The notes under the pieces: generated by a model
Told to the model about the DNA's origin: nothing
Database searches by the model: none
Seen by the model: only the letters and a program-made list of their open reading frames with translations
DNA from: CAZELM01 sp964512995
Lineage (GTDB): Bacteria; CSSED10-310
DNA: 64,000 nucleotides
Reading direction: 5' to 3'
Assembly: GCA_964512995.1 (NCBI GenBank)
Contig: CAZELM010000007.1
Span: 1-64,000 of the forward strand
Shown here: in pieces, positions 8,802 to 16,878 of the stretch
How the letters are laid out: the number at the start of each line of letters is the position of its first letter
Numbering within the stretch: position 1 is the first letter of the stretch
Made by a program: the position numbers and the translations under genes

Positions 8802-10018
8802 TGGCAGAAGTTTTTTTCGATCCATCGCAGAATAACAGCGCTTCCGATCCATGATGCCAGTTCATGATACCGGTGGATTATCAGGGAATTGATCACATCA
8901 TCATAGCCACCATAGAAACCAATATATTCATCGGCATTCCAGATGGGGAATGGCAGATAAAGGCGATTGAACGTAATGACAGCAGCGAACACGAACAGAA
9001 TTTTCACAATGGTTATGTCTTCCTGAATCAGATACCCGACCAGAAGCGCTTGCGGAATAAACAGATAGCTCATAAAACGCGGGAAATCTGTGCCTCCATA
9101 AAAGGCGGAGATCAGGATCATACCGGTATACGCGTAAAACCAGCGGTGTCTGTTCCATATTTCTCCCCAAATTCGATGCAATGGATGCAGGATGTATAAC
9201 AAAATCGATGGGAGAAGAAATCCGAACAGCGAAAACAGGTAGTTCATATTCCGATGCATATTCACTGGAGCTTCCAGCGGCCTTTTTACCGTGTCTGATT
9301 TATGGAATGGATCCACCCATTGCTGATCGTGTCCGATCGGAAAACAGAGCCGGGGTATCAGAATCGTTGCGATGATCAGAACCATCGAACCGATCATCAC
9401 CATGATTTGTCCGCGTGATCGGACCCAAAACCATCGTCTGATCTCCACGATCAAACCGATAAGATAAGGCACGATCAAAAATTCCCGGATCTGGATTCCA
9501 ATAAAGGTGGCGACGGTCAACAGGTAAAATGGTTTGTGAATCATCAGGTAGATCGCCAGGATCATCATGGGATAGGCTAATGTTTCCGGACGATAGGGGT
9601 CAAATAGAATAAACTTGACGTTCGCCAGCGAACCTGCAAGGAGGAGCAGATTGATGAAAGCGGTCCTTTTCCCGAAACCAAACATCCGGCTCAGCCAGAA
9701 AATCCCGATCAGTTGCATGAAGGTGCCGATATACACCAGAATCACGAAACCCAGTTTGGTATACGTGCCGGATGCAATCGTGATCAGCCGGACAATCAGG
9801 GGAGTCAGGTAACGATACGCATAAGGCGCATCCAGGTTCGGGCTGTCAAAGAGTCCAAACTCGGCCATGTTATAGTAATAGAGAAAATCACCGTAATAAC
9901 ATTCGGTCGGTGGACCATTCACCCATCGGATTGCGCCGATAATGAGCAATGCGGTGCACAGGACAGCGAGAGAGATGCAACTCTGTTGTTTCACCATTGA
10001 AAAGGCATTGTGTTCCAT
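8780..10018 (-). CDS. Polytopic membrane protein, glycosyltransferase-like, function unknown
   Basis: About 412 residues with about ten hydrophobic segments. The first outside loop contains PPTECYYGDFLYYYNMAEF and then APYAYRYLTPLI, the acidic-then-RYLTPL layout I associate with uncharacterised GT-C-like membrane proteins. The start is uncertain: candidates are 10102, 10018 and 9997, none with a strong ribosome site. I chose 10018 because the extra 28 residues are polar and precede the first membrane segment. It converges with the upstream gene and overlaps its 3' end by 22 bases. Together with the gene at 7173 it suggests glycan assembly, but no donor or acceptor can be inferred. Confidence 0.6.
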   Translation of the reverse strand: MEHNAFSMVKQQSCISLAVLCTALLIIGAIRWVNGPPTECYYGDFLYYYNMAEFGLFDSPNLDAPYAYRYLTPLIVRLITIASGTYTKLGFVILVYIGTFMQLIGIFWLSRMFGFGKRTAFINLLLLAGSLANVKFILFDPYRPETLAYPMMILAIYLMIHKPFYLLTVATFIGIQIREFLIVPYLIGLIVEIRRWFWVRSRGQIMVMIGSMVLIIATILIPRLCFPIGHDQQWVDPFHKSDTVKRPLEAPVNMHRNMNYLFSLFGFLLPSILLYILHPLHRIWGEIWNRHRWFYAYTGMILISAFYGGTDFPRFMSYLFIPQALLVGYLIQEDITIVKILFVFAAVITFNRLYLPFPIWNADEYIGFYGGYDDVINSLIIHRYHELASWIGSAVILRWIEKNFCHHLDSRR

Positions 10019-10225
10019 TGAATTGGTTGTTTTTCCGGGGTTTCCCGGTAAGCGATCCAGGTCATCAGAATTCCGGCAAATGAACGTCAGTTGATAACGC
10101 ATACTATACGAATGATCTTACACATGCAATCATCATTCAAAATGCCATTCAGGAAAAATACATTGTTCCTTCATCCCCAACATTTTCTCCTGGATTGCAC
10201 ACGAGAAAGTGGTGGGATCCTTATT

Positions 10226-10371
10226 TCCCCTCTCCCCCCGGGAGAGGATCGCCGGTCGATCCATCAGGGACCTATTAACAACATGGCCGGCGGGGTGAAG
10301 GAAACATGCCAGTGTGACGACCAATCGCACATGATCTGGTGATCCGAAATGGCCGACGGGGTGAGGGAAAC
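10226..10371. repeat. Dispersed CTCTCCC/GGGAGAG repeat with GGTGAGGG boxes
   Basis: A compact hairpin, CCTCTCC-CCCC-GGGAGAGG (about 10228-10247), is followed by GGCCGGCGGGGTGAAGGAAAC and, about 65 bases on, a second GGCCGACGGGGTGAGGGAAAC box. It belongs to the same family as the elements near 1880, 19753, 39929 and 42309. It lies in the roughly 850-base gene-free stretch between the membrane protein and the PLP enzyme. Confidence 0.75.
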
Positions 10372-10501
10372 ATTCCCAAATGTACTCGTTCCACTTTTGC
10401 CTTGTGTCGTCTTCTTCGTCTTATGCGTTTGTTTTAAGGGGAGTTTCAGTTTTGATAACAAAAAATTGGTGTAATCGTTCAGCGAGTGAGAACCAGCCAG
10501 A

Positions 10502-10690
10502 ATCCCCTCTATCAAGAGTGGTGGCTCTGCGAAGCCACGGTTTGATTGGATTCACCATGGCTTCTCGGCGAGCCAAGCAGAGACGGGGTGTGTTCCGACA
10601 TTCCAAATACACACCCCGTCACGCAGAATCAACGCTTTCACCAGGAAAATCTGATTTCAATAACGTGATTCTGCGTGCCACCCATTTTTC
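10502..10690. repeat. Structured repeat with nested inverted repeats (GACGGGGTGTGT/ACACACCCCGTC)
   Basis: The core is a perfect 12-bp inverted repeat, GACGGGGTGTGT (10582-10593) and ACACACCCCGTC (10609-10620), with a 15-base loop. Outside it lie a short hairpin GTGGCT-CTGCGA-AGCCAC near 10520 and an 11-bp inverted repeat ACGCAGAATCA (10621-10631)/TGATTCTGCGT (10666-10676). The right end GATTCTGCGTGCCACCC is nearly repeated at 14807-14823, inside the truncated flavodoxin-like gene. It looks like a non-coding mobile or folded repeat; no open frame in it is convincing. Confidence 0.7.
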
Positions 10691-10803
10691 GTTAGGGGAT
10701 CTTCACAGTGAACGGATATAAAATGTTTTTCGGATGCTCTCTGACTGAATCATAACCTCATGTTGGATTTGACAATATGAGGGAATCGACATAAGTTGGG
10801 ATC

Positions 10804-10823
10804 GCTCTCTGGGAGAGCTTTTT
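10804..10823 (+). terminator. Possible intrinsic terminator or leader attenuator before the PLP enzyme gene
   Basis: GCTCTC-TGG-GAGAGC forms a 6-bp stem with a 3-base loop and is followed by TTTTT. It sits about 140 bases before the start of the PLP enzyme gene. It may end stray transcription from upstream or act in a leader. The short stem keeps confidence moderate. The remaining leader to 10959 shows no recognisable riboswitch core. Confidence 0.45.
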
Positions 10824-10959
10824 ACTTTGTTGATTTGACTACTCGGCATATTATCCGGGATTCGGGACCGGCAGGATCATTCCAATACTCGGTTACCGGC
10901 CCAATCTGCGATTTTTTTTATTTGGCTACTAATAGCCCGGAGAAAGTTAGGAGCGTATC

Positions 10960-12147
10960 ATGTCACACAATTCATCCCATCAATTTGATTCAAAATGTGT
11001 TCATGCGGGTGTTGCTGACTATGAATTCGGCCCGGTTGTACCACCCATTTATCAGACATCGACGTTTATCTTCGAGTCCGCTGCACATGGTGCATCGCTG
11101 TTCAAGGGAGAATCGGAAGGATATATCTACACACGGATGAAGAATCCGACGGTCGAGGCAATGGAAAATGCTCTGGCCGAGTTGGAGGGGGGATATAAAG
11201 CCCTCGGTTGCGCCAGTGGAATGGCAGCGGTGAATACGGCATTCATGGCATTGCTCAAGAGCGGTGACCATGTGGTCTGTTCAAAGTCGGTTTACGGTGC
11301 AACGAATACCCTGCTCTGCACCGTTCTGAATAAGTTCGGAATAGAAACAACCTTTGTCGATACGGAGCAACCTGATTTGGTTCAATCCGCAATCAGACCG
11401 AACACGAAGGTTATCTATGTCGAGACACCGGCCAATCCAACCCTGGCGATCACGGATCTGCAGGAAACCGCCCGGATCGCTCACGAAACAAATGCCTGGC
11501 TCGTTGTGGACAATACATTTCTCAGTCCAGCGCTCCAGCGGCCATTGGAACTGGGTGCTGATGTTGTCATTCACAGCATGACGAAATTTTTAAACGGCCA
11601 TGCGGATGTGATCGGTGGTGCGGTGATTGTCAAAAACGAAGAGTTGTATGCCATTACACGGAAAGTTCTCAATCAGATCGGCGGCGTGATCGATCCGTTC
11701 AACTCATTCCTCGTTCACCGGGGTCTGAAAACCCTCTCCATCCGGATTGAACGACATTGTAAAAATGCGATGATTGTCGCAGAACATCTGGAAAAGCACC
11801 CGCATGTCAAATGGGTCAGATATCCCGGGCTGAAAAGCCATCCCCAATACGAGATCGGACTGAAACAACAACATGGCCATGGCGGCGTGATCACGTTTGA
11901 ACTCAACGGTGGATTTTCTGCGGGTGAGTCGATGATGAACAGCGTCAAACTCAGCAAGCTCGCGGTCAGTTTAGGCGGCGTGGAAACACTGATCCAGCAT
12001 CCTGCCAGTATGACCCATCAATCCATGGGTGAAGCCGCCCGGAAAGCCGCCGGAATCACCGAAGGTCTGGTCCGGCTTTCTGTCGGTATTGAAGATGTCG
12101 GAGATATCATCCAGGATCTCGATCAGGCGATGGATCATCCATTTTGA
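10960..12147 (+). CDS. Cys/Met metabolism PLP-dependent enzyme (methionine gamma-lyase / gamma-synthase family)
   Basis: 395 residues, the usual length for the Cys/Met metabolism PLP family. Visible: VPPIYQTSTF, the YTRMKNPTVE segment that contributes phosphate-binding residues, the SGMAA loop, DNTFLSP, and SMTKFLNGHADVIGG with the PLP lysine at residue 209. The position that holds the methionine gamma-lyase cysteine (YGCT in Pseudomonas MGL) reads VYGAT here, so a classical methionine gamma-lyase is not assured. O-acetylhomoserine sulfhydrylase or cystathionine lyase/synthase activity is equally possible. AGTTAGGAGCGTATC before the ATG gives a good ribosome site. It is a single gene with a long leader. 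Confidence 0.88.
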   Translation: MSHNSSHQFDSKCVHAGVADYEFGPVVPPIYQTSTFIFESAAHGASLFKGESEGYIYTRMKNPTVEAMENALAELEGGYKALGCASGMAAVNTAFMALLKSGDHVVCSKSVYGATNTLLCTVLNKFGIETTFVDTEQPDLVQSAIRPNTKVIYVETPANPTLAITDLQETARIAHETNAWLVVDNTFLSPALQRPLELGADVVIHSMTKFLNGHADVIGGAVIVKNEELYAITRKVLNQIGGVIDPFNSFLVHRGLKTLSIRIERHCKNAMIVAEHLEKHPHVKWVRYPGLKSHPQYEIGLKQQHGHGGVITFELNGGFSAGESMMNSVKLSKLAVSLGGVETLIQHPASMTHQSMGEAARKAAGITEGLVRLSVGIEDVGDIIQDLDQAMDHPF

Positions 12148-12155
12148 TTTTATTA

Positions 12156-12312
12156 CCACGGATAAACACAGATAGACACGGATAAGACGAAGAAAAGAAT
12201 GTGTAAGACCAAAGTGACCAGCACTCCCCGGATTATCAAAAATGAATGAATCCGATCTGGCTTATCTTTTCCGATCATTTCTTCATCCGTGTTCATCCGC
12301 GTTTATCCGTGG
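12156..12312. repeat. Inverted-repeat element, CCACGGATAAACAC type
   Basis: CCACGGATAAACACAGATAG (from 12156) and the near-complement ATCCGCGTTTATCCGTGG (ending at 12312) bracket about 120 bases, with further ACACGGATAAGACGAAG/CTTCATCCGTGTTCATCC pairing inside. The arms contain short tandem copies of a CACGGATRAACA motif. It resembles the widespread intergenic CACGGATAAACACGG repeats of environmental bacteria (from memory). It sits between convergent genes and contains no credible frame. Confidence 0.8.
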
Positions 12313-12389
12313 TTGATTATTTTTTTTTCACAAATTGGATGAAAAAAAGAATGCTTCTAGACATTTTGGGTATAATATCGAATCATTCA

Positions 12390-13409
12390 TCAGTGGATCT
12401 GATCCAGAATATCAAAATTCTGAGTTCGATTGAATAATTCCAGGTTTCTGATTCGGAGATCATCCCCCGGCCGTATAAATGATCCGCCCGGCACGGCTTG
12501 ACCTTCATCGGAAAGCCCAATAAAAACGGTAATGTTTTTCCCTCGGGCATTCCGGACAGCTTCGACAACATCCAGCAAGTTCGGAGGCGAATACCTCCCA
12601 TCCCGGAACCTCTCCGCCAGTATCGTACCGGCAGCGACAAATGTTGGATTCAGATGCATGTTGATTATGATCCGGTATTGTCTGGAGATGCCATCCAGAT
12701 AATCGATAGCGTTTCGAATATCCTCGATCGCCTCCCGGTCAGTGATCTCCGGAACCGGTTTCAGCATGAAATAACACTTCAAGCGGTGGTTGAATGATGC
12801 TGCGTTGCGAACCAGATTTTCAAAAACAGCCAATGACAATCCTTTATCAAACAACGTATTTCGGATATGATCGTCGAATGCTTCGAAACCAATGGCAATC
12901 TCCAGGGATGTTGGCGTCTCTCCTTCGGACAGTGCTCTGGAGATGAATTCCATTTCTGAAAAATCGACATATTCAGGTCGTGTCTCAATACTGAACACTT
13001 CCAGAGATGGAAGATGAATATTCGTTTGTGCCAGAAGATACATTAGGGCCGTGGAGGAAAACGTCGCTTGATCGAGGATTGATCCGTTATTGCTGATGAT
13101 CATCTTTCGAATGGATTTCAGATGAGGTCTGACCCTGGAATTCCGGAAAATATGATCGGTCTGAGCCATCAGATGCCGATAGGAGATATGATCTGGAGAC
13201 ATTCTGGCTGGCAGATTGCATCCGACGCATCGGGACCATCGACACGCCTGCGTATAGAATACAACGAACAACACCTGACCTTCATGGGATTCCTGAAACC
13301 AGATATCCGCTGGAATATCGGGATCATGGGACTCATCAAACGCATAGCTTTTGTTCGATTTGCGGGATCCCGTGATGATCTGATCCCGGATGGGGTCTGC
13401 TTCGTTCAT
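12390..13409 (-). CDS. Radical SAM family protein (RaSEA/TIGR01210-like)
   Basis: 339 residues. The cluster motif is CRWSRCVGC (CxxxxCxxC), not the usual CxxxCxxC, placed after VLFVVFYTQA. Downstream are the acidic-strand and glycine features of a radical SAM barrel (SIETRPEYVD, IAIGFEAFDDHIRN, YFMLKPVPEITD). ETRPEY and the cluster spacing recall the Elp3-like branch that includes archaeosine-synthesis RaSEA and the MJ1470-type group, so a tRNA or nucleoside-modification role is possible. AGGAGATCTTGAT precedes the ATG. It is a single gene on the minus strand. The superfamily is fairly sure; the subfamily is a best guess. Confidence 0.65.
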   Translation of the reverse strand: MNEADPIRDQIITGSRKSNKSYAFDESHDPDIPADIWFQESHEGQVLFVVFYTQACRWSRCVGCNLPARMSPDHISYRHLMAQTDHIFRNSRVRPHLKSIRKMIISNNGSILDQATFSSTALMYLLAQTNIHLPSLEVFSIETRPEYVDFSEMEFISRALSEGETPTSLEIAIGFEAFDDHIRNTLFDKGLSLAVFENLVRNAASFNHRLKCYFMLKPVPEITDREAIEDIRNAIDYLDGISRQYRIIINMHLNPTFVAAGTILAERFRDGRYSPPNLLDVVEAVRNARGKNITVFIGLSDEGQAVPGGSFIRPGDDLRIRNLELFNRTQNFDILDQIH

Positions 13410-13538
13410 ATCAAGATCTCCTGAACTTTCTTATCACTCCATACAAATCGTGTTCTGTCCGTCGCCAGTATACGCCAGTTACGATGGTTCTGTCTATCCA
13501 GTCCCTTTTTCATCAGCCTCTGTGTGATTCAAAATATG

Positions 13539-14159
13539 TCAAGGATGATGTATAACATCATTTGGAACGGAATCTGCCACCATTTCCTCCCATTCATCCT
13601 TCAGAATGCCATATAACATCAAATCTTCCAGCCTCTCCCCTTTTTTCGCATGCCGGCGACGGCATCCTTCATATCGCATCCCCATCTTCTCCATCACACG
13701 GCCGGATGCTGGATTGCGAGCGAAATGGCAGGCATGAACACGGACCAGACCAAGATCAGTAAACGCATATTTCAGAATCGCTTTCCCGGCTTCACTGCAA
13801 TAACCCATACTCCAAAATGGCTTTCCGATCCAGTATCCCAGTTCCCCTTGATGGCCGCTGACGATACTCATCAGGCTGATCGTTCCAATCAAAATGCCAT
13901 CTGGTTTCCGCGTGATGGCAAACGTGACGCCTCGTCCGGTATCAAACGATTCCTGATGGGTGGATATCCACGCTTCCGCCATTCCTTCCAGATACGGATG
14001 CGGAAGCGTGAGCGTTGTATCGGCAATCGCCCAATCTCCTGCCAGCCGCATCACATCCGCCGCGTCAGTCATGGTAAACGGCCGGAGAATCAGCCGATCG
14101 GTTTCAATCACAGGCATCATTTTTGTCATTTTCGTTTTCTCTTTCGATGTCAGATCCAT
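13539..14159 (-). CDS. GNAT N-acetyltransferase (RimJ/RimL type)
   Basis: 206 residues. It opens with IETRLILRPF-like text (IETDRLILRPFTMTDA), followed by the RimJ/RimL-type GYWIGKPFWSMGYCSEAGKA acetyl-CoA region and CHFARNPASGRVMEKMGM near the C-terminus. It probably acetylates an amino group of a small molecule or a protein N-terminus; the substrate is not deducible. The 5' end overlaps the stop of the HEAT-like gene by 10 bases, so translation is probably coupled. An alternative start at Met11 (14129) is possible. Confidence 0.85.
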   Translation of the reverse strand: MDLTSKEKTKMTKMMPVIETDRLILRPFTMTDAADVMRLAGDWAIADTTLTLPHPYLEGMAEAWISTHQESFDTGRGVTFAITRKPDGILIGTISLMSIVSGHQGELGYWIGKPFWSMGYCSEAGKAILKYAFTDLGLVRVHACHFARNPASGRVMEKMGMRYEGCRRRHAKKGERLEDLMLYGILKDEWEEMVADSVPNDVIHHP

Positions 14160-14782
14160 CCCGATTTTTCCATTTTTTTCATCAGCCGCTCAACTCGTTT
14201 CTGTTGGGATTCCGTCAATGAATCATATCGTTTTTCCAGCACCGTTTTGAATTCCGCCGCATGCTTCTCGTTCACACAAATAAACGCCCGTTCGGCATGC
14301 TGTCCGACTTCTTTGGGACGGCATGTTCGTAAATGCTCCAGAATGACCGGAAAAATTTTTTCGTGATATGTTTCCTGGGAGCTGGCGATTCCGGCAAATA
14401 TGCTGATGCAGTTGTCAACGGTGATAACACTGCCAGCCTGGTATATCTGATAGATCGCATCGAATGCCATAAACAGCTCATCCGGAGCCAATGGAGCAAT
14501 CTGAGCCAGTGCAATCGCCGATCCCCAGATCATCCGGTTCCGTCTGGAGTTCAGACACTTGATAAACACTCCCGTATAAGGTGCGATCAGTTCGGGTTTT
14601 CGGTAACCGATCTCATACAGCACTTTGATGCAATCATGAGCGATCTGTTCGTTTTTGTCTTTCAATCCATTGACGATCTCTGAAATGCCTTCGGAGTCGT
14701 TGGCTGCTGCAAGCTCTTCGGCAAGTCGAATATTCGGCTCTTCATCTTTTATTCCCTGGTAGTATGCGATTTTTTCAATCAT
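14150..14782 (-). CDS. HEAT-repeat-like helical protein, function unknown
   Basis: 210 residues, almost all helical, with paired-helix repeats of about 35-40 residues (for example ELAAANDSEGISEIVNGLKD, then LIAPYTGVFIKCL, then MIWGSAIALAQIAPL), consistent with HEAT/ARM-type scaffolds. The C-terminus is basic (KRVERLMKKMEKSGWI). The ATG at 14782 is chosen because TAGGAGG lies 11 bases upstream; an in-frame GTG at 14794 would overlap that site. It forms a two-gene unit with the acetyltransferase and could supply its protein-binding surface. That link is context only. Confidence 0.7.
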   Translation of the reverse strand: MIEKIAYYQGIKDEEPNIRLAEELAAANDSEGISEIVNGLKDKNEQIAHDCIKVLYEIGYRKPELIAPYTGVFIKCLNSRRNRMIWGSAIALAQIAPLAPDELFMAFDAIYQIYQAGSVITVDNCISIFAGIASSQETYHEKIFPVILEHLRTCRPKEVGQHAERAFICVNEKHAAEFKTVLEKRYDSLTESQQKRVERLMKKMEKSGWI

Positions 14783-14797
14783 CCCTCGCTTCACCTC

Positions 14798-15043
14798 CTA
14801 AGAGTCGATTCTGCGTACCACCCCCCTATCATCCCGAATGACGCACTGCGCGATGGGTTCTGCTGAATGACTGTCCCGGCAAGCCAGGCAATTCCTACAG
14901 AATTGAATCGTGTAATCGGCTAAGTGGCGCTTTTTCGGGCTGCAGTCCGGAGACACCGAACGGGCTCCCTCGATGGCCTTGTCAACCAGCAGATCGGTTG
15001 ATTTTCCTTTTCTCGGGCTTCCCACAATCGCCAGGAGGTTCAT
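14798..15043 (-). pseudogene. 3'-truncated NADPH-dependent FMN reductase / flavodoxin-like gene
   Basis: The first about 75 residues are a normal FMN reductase-type start: MNLLAIVGSPRKGKSTDLL with the flavin phosphate loop, then FCRNCLACRDS and CVIRDD. In family members CxIxDD is followed by about 110 more residues, including the GSPVY-type motif. Here the frame leaves homology after CVIRDD, runs through GVVRRIDS and stops. The break coincides with GGTGGTACGCAGAATC on the minus strand, which nearly matches the end of the repeat at 10502-10690. I read it as a gene cut by a repeat or a deletion. The ATG at 15043 fits the family start; an in-frame extension to 15073 is non-homologous. Confidence 0.7.
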
Positions 15044-15180
15044 ATCGTTTTCTTTATGTGAATCATAATTCAACCTTACTTATAATAAAATATCTCGATT
15101 TCTGATTGAAAATCAATCCCAGGTTAGCATAAACATGAATTGGATTCATCACACTTTTCAGTATCCGAATGCCTGAATGA

Positions 15181-15786
15181 CTAAATCCGTCCCATTACCA
15201 TAGATCTGTAACTGTTCATTGGAAACAGAGGACCCGGATCTGTCTTACGGTGTGGACTGATATCGTCATGTCCCAATACATCGATGAATTCATATGTATT
15301 GCACAAGACGATACCAACTTGAATGGCTGCCTGCAGTTGTTCCTCGGTATATTCGTGCCAGCCGACGGAGATGGATTCATCCTTATGTTGGGCGATCGTT
15401 ACCTGATCGGGTGGGATAATCTGCTTTGACCAAGTCATCCAGTTTCCATCCGAGCGTTGCATTAACTTTCCGGCATTTACCAATTCGATTCCAATGGAAT
15501 AGGAATTTAATCCGGTCAGATTTCCCCAGGTGCTTTTTCCGGCATGCCATGCCCTTTTATTGAATGGAACCATCTGGACAATTTTTCCATCCATCCCGAT
15601 AACGATGTGTGCCGATGCTCGGGAAACTGGATCCAGAAACCAATTGACAGCTCCATCGATCGACACACCCGCCGTGTAGTGAACGATCAGATAGAGCGGC
15701 GACATGGGCGACGAATGATTGTTGGTTATTATGTGTGAGACAGGTTCGCCTTGATCACCAATCAGAACATGATTTTCTACTTTCAT
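15181..15786 (-). CDS. N-acetylmuramoyl-L-alanine amidase (Amidase_2/PGRP fold)
   Basis: 201 residues with the zinc amidase layout: LIVHYTAG (first His), SAHIVIGMDGKIVQMV, AWHAGKSTWGNLTGLNSYSI, IGIELVN and HDDISPHRKTDPGP, which carries the second His, the catalytic Lys and the DPGP box. It would cut the muramyl-L-alanine bond of peptidoglycan. There is no signal peptide, which fits a cytoplasmic recycling (AmpD-like) or phage-derived enzyme. AAAAGGAGATTCAT before the ATG is a strong ribosome site. It stands alone, with about 250 bases to the metallophosphoesterase gene. Confidence 0.9.
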   Translation of the reverse strand: MKVENHVLIGDQGEPVSHIITNNHSSPMSPLYLIVHYTAGVSIDGAVNWFLDPVSRASAHIVIGMDGKIVQMVPFNKRAWHAGKSTWGNLTGLNSYSIGIELVNAGKLMQRSDGNWMTWSKQIIPPDQVTIAQHKDESISVGWHEYTEEQLQAAIQVGIVLCNTYEFIDVLGHDDISPHRKTDPGPLFPMNSYRSMVMGRI

Positions 15787-15965
15787 ATGAATCTCCTTTT
15801 AATGAATATTGATCGCATCCAAATGAAATCTTCTGAACCCTGATAAGATTCTGTCAGAAGCACTTTCAGTGCAAATAAACCAGTTTTTCATTCGCAACTT
15901 AGTCAAAAAATCCTCTCAAATCGCCCTTTCTCAACGGAACTACTCAGTTTTCTCAAAACAATCAA

Positions 15966-15991
15966 GCCTCCCCTTTATCAAAAGAGGAGGC
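15966..15991. terminator. Hairpin between metallophosphoesterase and amidase genes
   Basis: GCCTCCCCTTT-ATC-AAAAGAGGAGGC is an 11-bp stem with one mismatch and a tiny loop. It lies about 45 bases downstream of the metallophosphoesterase stop on the minus strand. Only a weak T-rich run follows, so it is a possible rather than certain terminator. Confidence 0.4.
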
Positions 15992-16035
15992 ACGGAAGAA
16001 TTCCCGGAAAAGTTTGAGAGCAAAAAAACATGCGA

Positions 16036-16788
16036 TTAGTGTATACGGATCTCTGAAACAGTTATCTCCCCATTTTCAATGGAAATCTCTTTGGCAAAAT
16101 CTTTATCCGAAGAATTATCCGATGCAAGAATGTATTTTGCTCCCCATCTGTTTTTCCATTGATCCATCTGATGTTTGTGCCCGAATAAAATGATTTCAGC
16201 ATGCCTATAAATTGTACGCGCCAATGATTCCGCATCTTTCAGGATCATGAATGGATCATTGACCATAAAGGGGTGATGATGAAAAAAAACGATTTTCACA
16301 ACACCATGAGGCGCAGCAGTAAGAATTGTATCCAATGCCTGCAATTGCGTTTTACCAATCTCTCCGCAAGCAAAATCAAACAGATAGTATGTTTCGAGAT
16401 TGGAATCCAATGCGATGATAAGAACAGAAGCGGAATCATCGTGTATGGTATTGACAACAGGTGCATTGTCACCCTTGAACGTACCGTTCTGATTCAAAGG
16501 AATTGAAAGCAAACTATCGAAACGGCGCGCTCTTTCTTCGCTGTACAGATTTCCGACAGCACCGAAGTCATGATTACCAGGACAAATATAAAGCCTGCCT
16601 ATAAATGGTTTCAGCAATTCATAGGCATTCTCGTATTGCCTGATCGCTCCATCATCCGTGATATCTCCTGTGATGATCAATTTATGCTCAGGATAATGAT
16701 GGGAGATAAAATCCAGTCTGGCGATGAGTTCTGCATTGTCGTCATTACTGCTGTGAATGTGCAGATCACTTAAATGAATGAACTTCAT
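16036..16788 (-). CDS. Calcineurin-like metallophosphoesterase
   Basis: 250 residues with all five metal-binding blocks of the family in order: DLHIHS, GDITDDG, GNHDFG, FFHHHPFM and GHKHQMD. It probably hydrolyses a phosphomono- or phosphodiester such as a cyclic nucleotide; the layout resembles Icc/CpdA-type enzymes, but the substrate is not determinable. GCAGGAGGTTTCAGAT supports the start. No signal peptide, so cytoplasmic. The gene lies 90 bases downstream of the C25-like peptidase and could share its transcript. Confidence 0.88.
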   Translation of the reverse strand: MKFIHLSDLHIHSSNDDNAELIARLDFISHHYPEHKLIITGDITDDGAIRQYENAYELLKPFIGRLYICPGNHDFGAVGNLYSEERARRFDSLLSIPLNQNGTFKGDNAPVVNTIHDDSASVLIIALDSNLETYYLFDFACGEIGKTQLQALDTILTAAPHGVVKIVFFHHHPFMVNDPFMILKDAESLARTIYRHAEIILFGHKHQMDQWKNRWGAKYILASDNSSDKDFAKEISIENGEITVSEIRIH

Positions 16789-16878
16789 ATCTGAAACCTC
16801 CTGCTTGATTGAATTTTACATAGATTTTTACATCGAAATAGTTTCTGTGGATTTTCACGGCTTTAAGGATAACCACCA

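Noticed and set aside
10740..10959. SAM or other riboswitch in the leader of the Cys/Met enzyme gene
   Set aside because: No SAM-I core or other known riboswitch consensus could be found; only a weak stem with a T run is visible.
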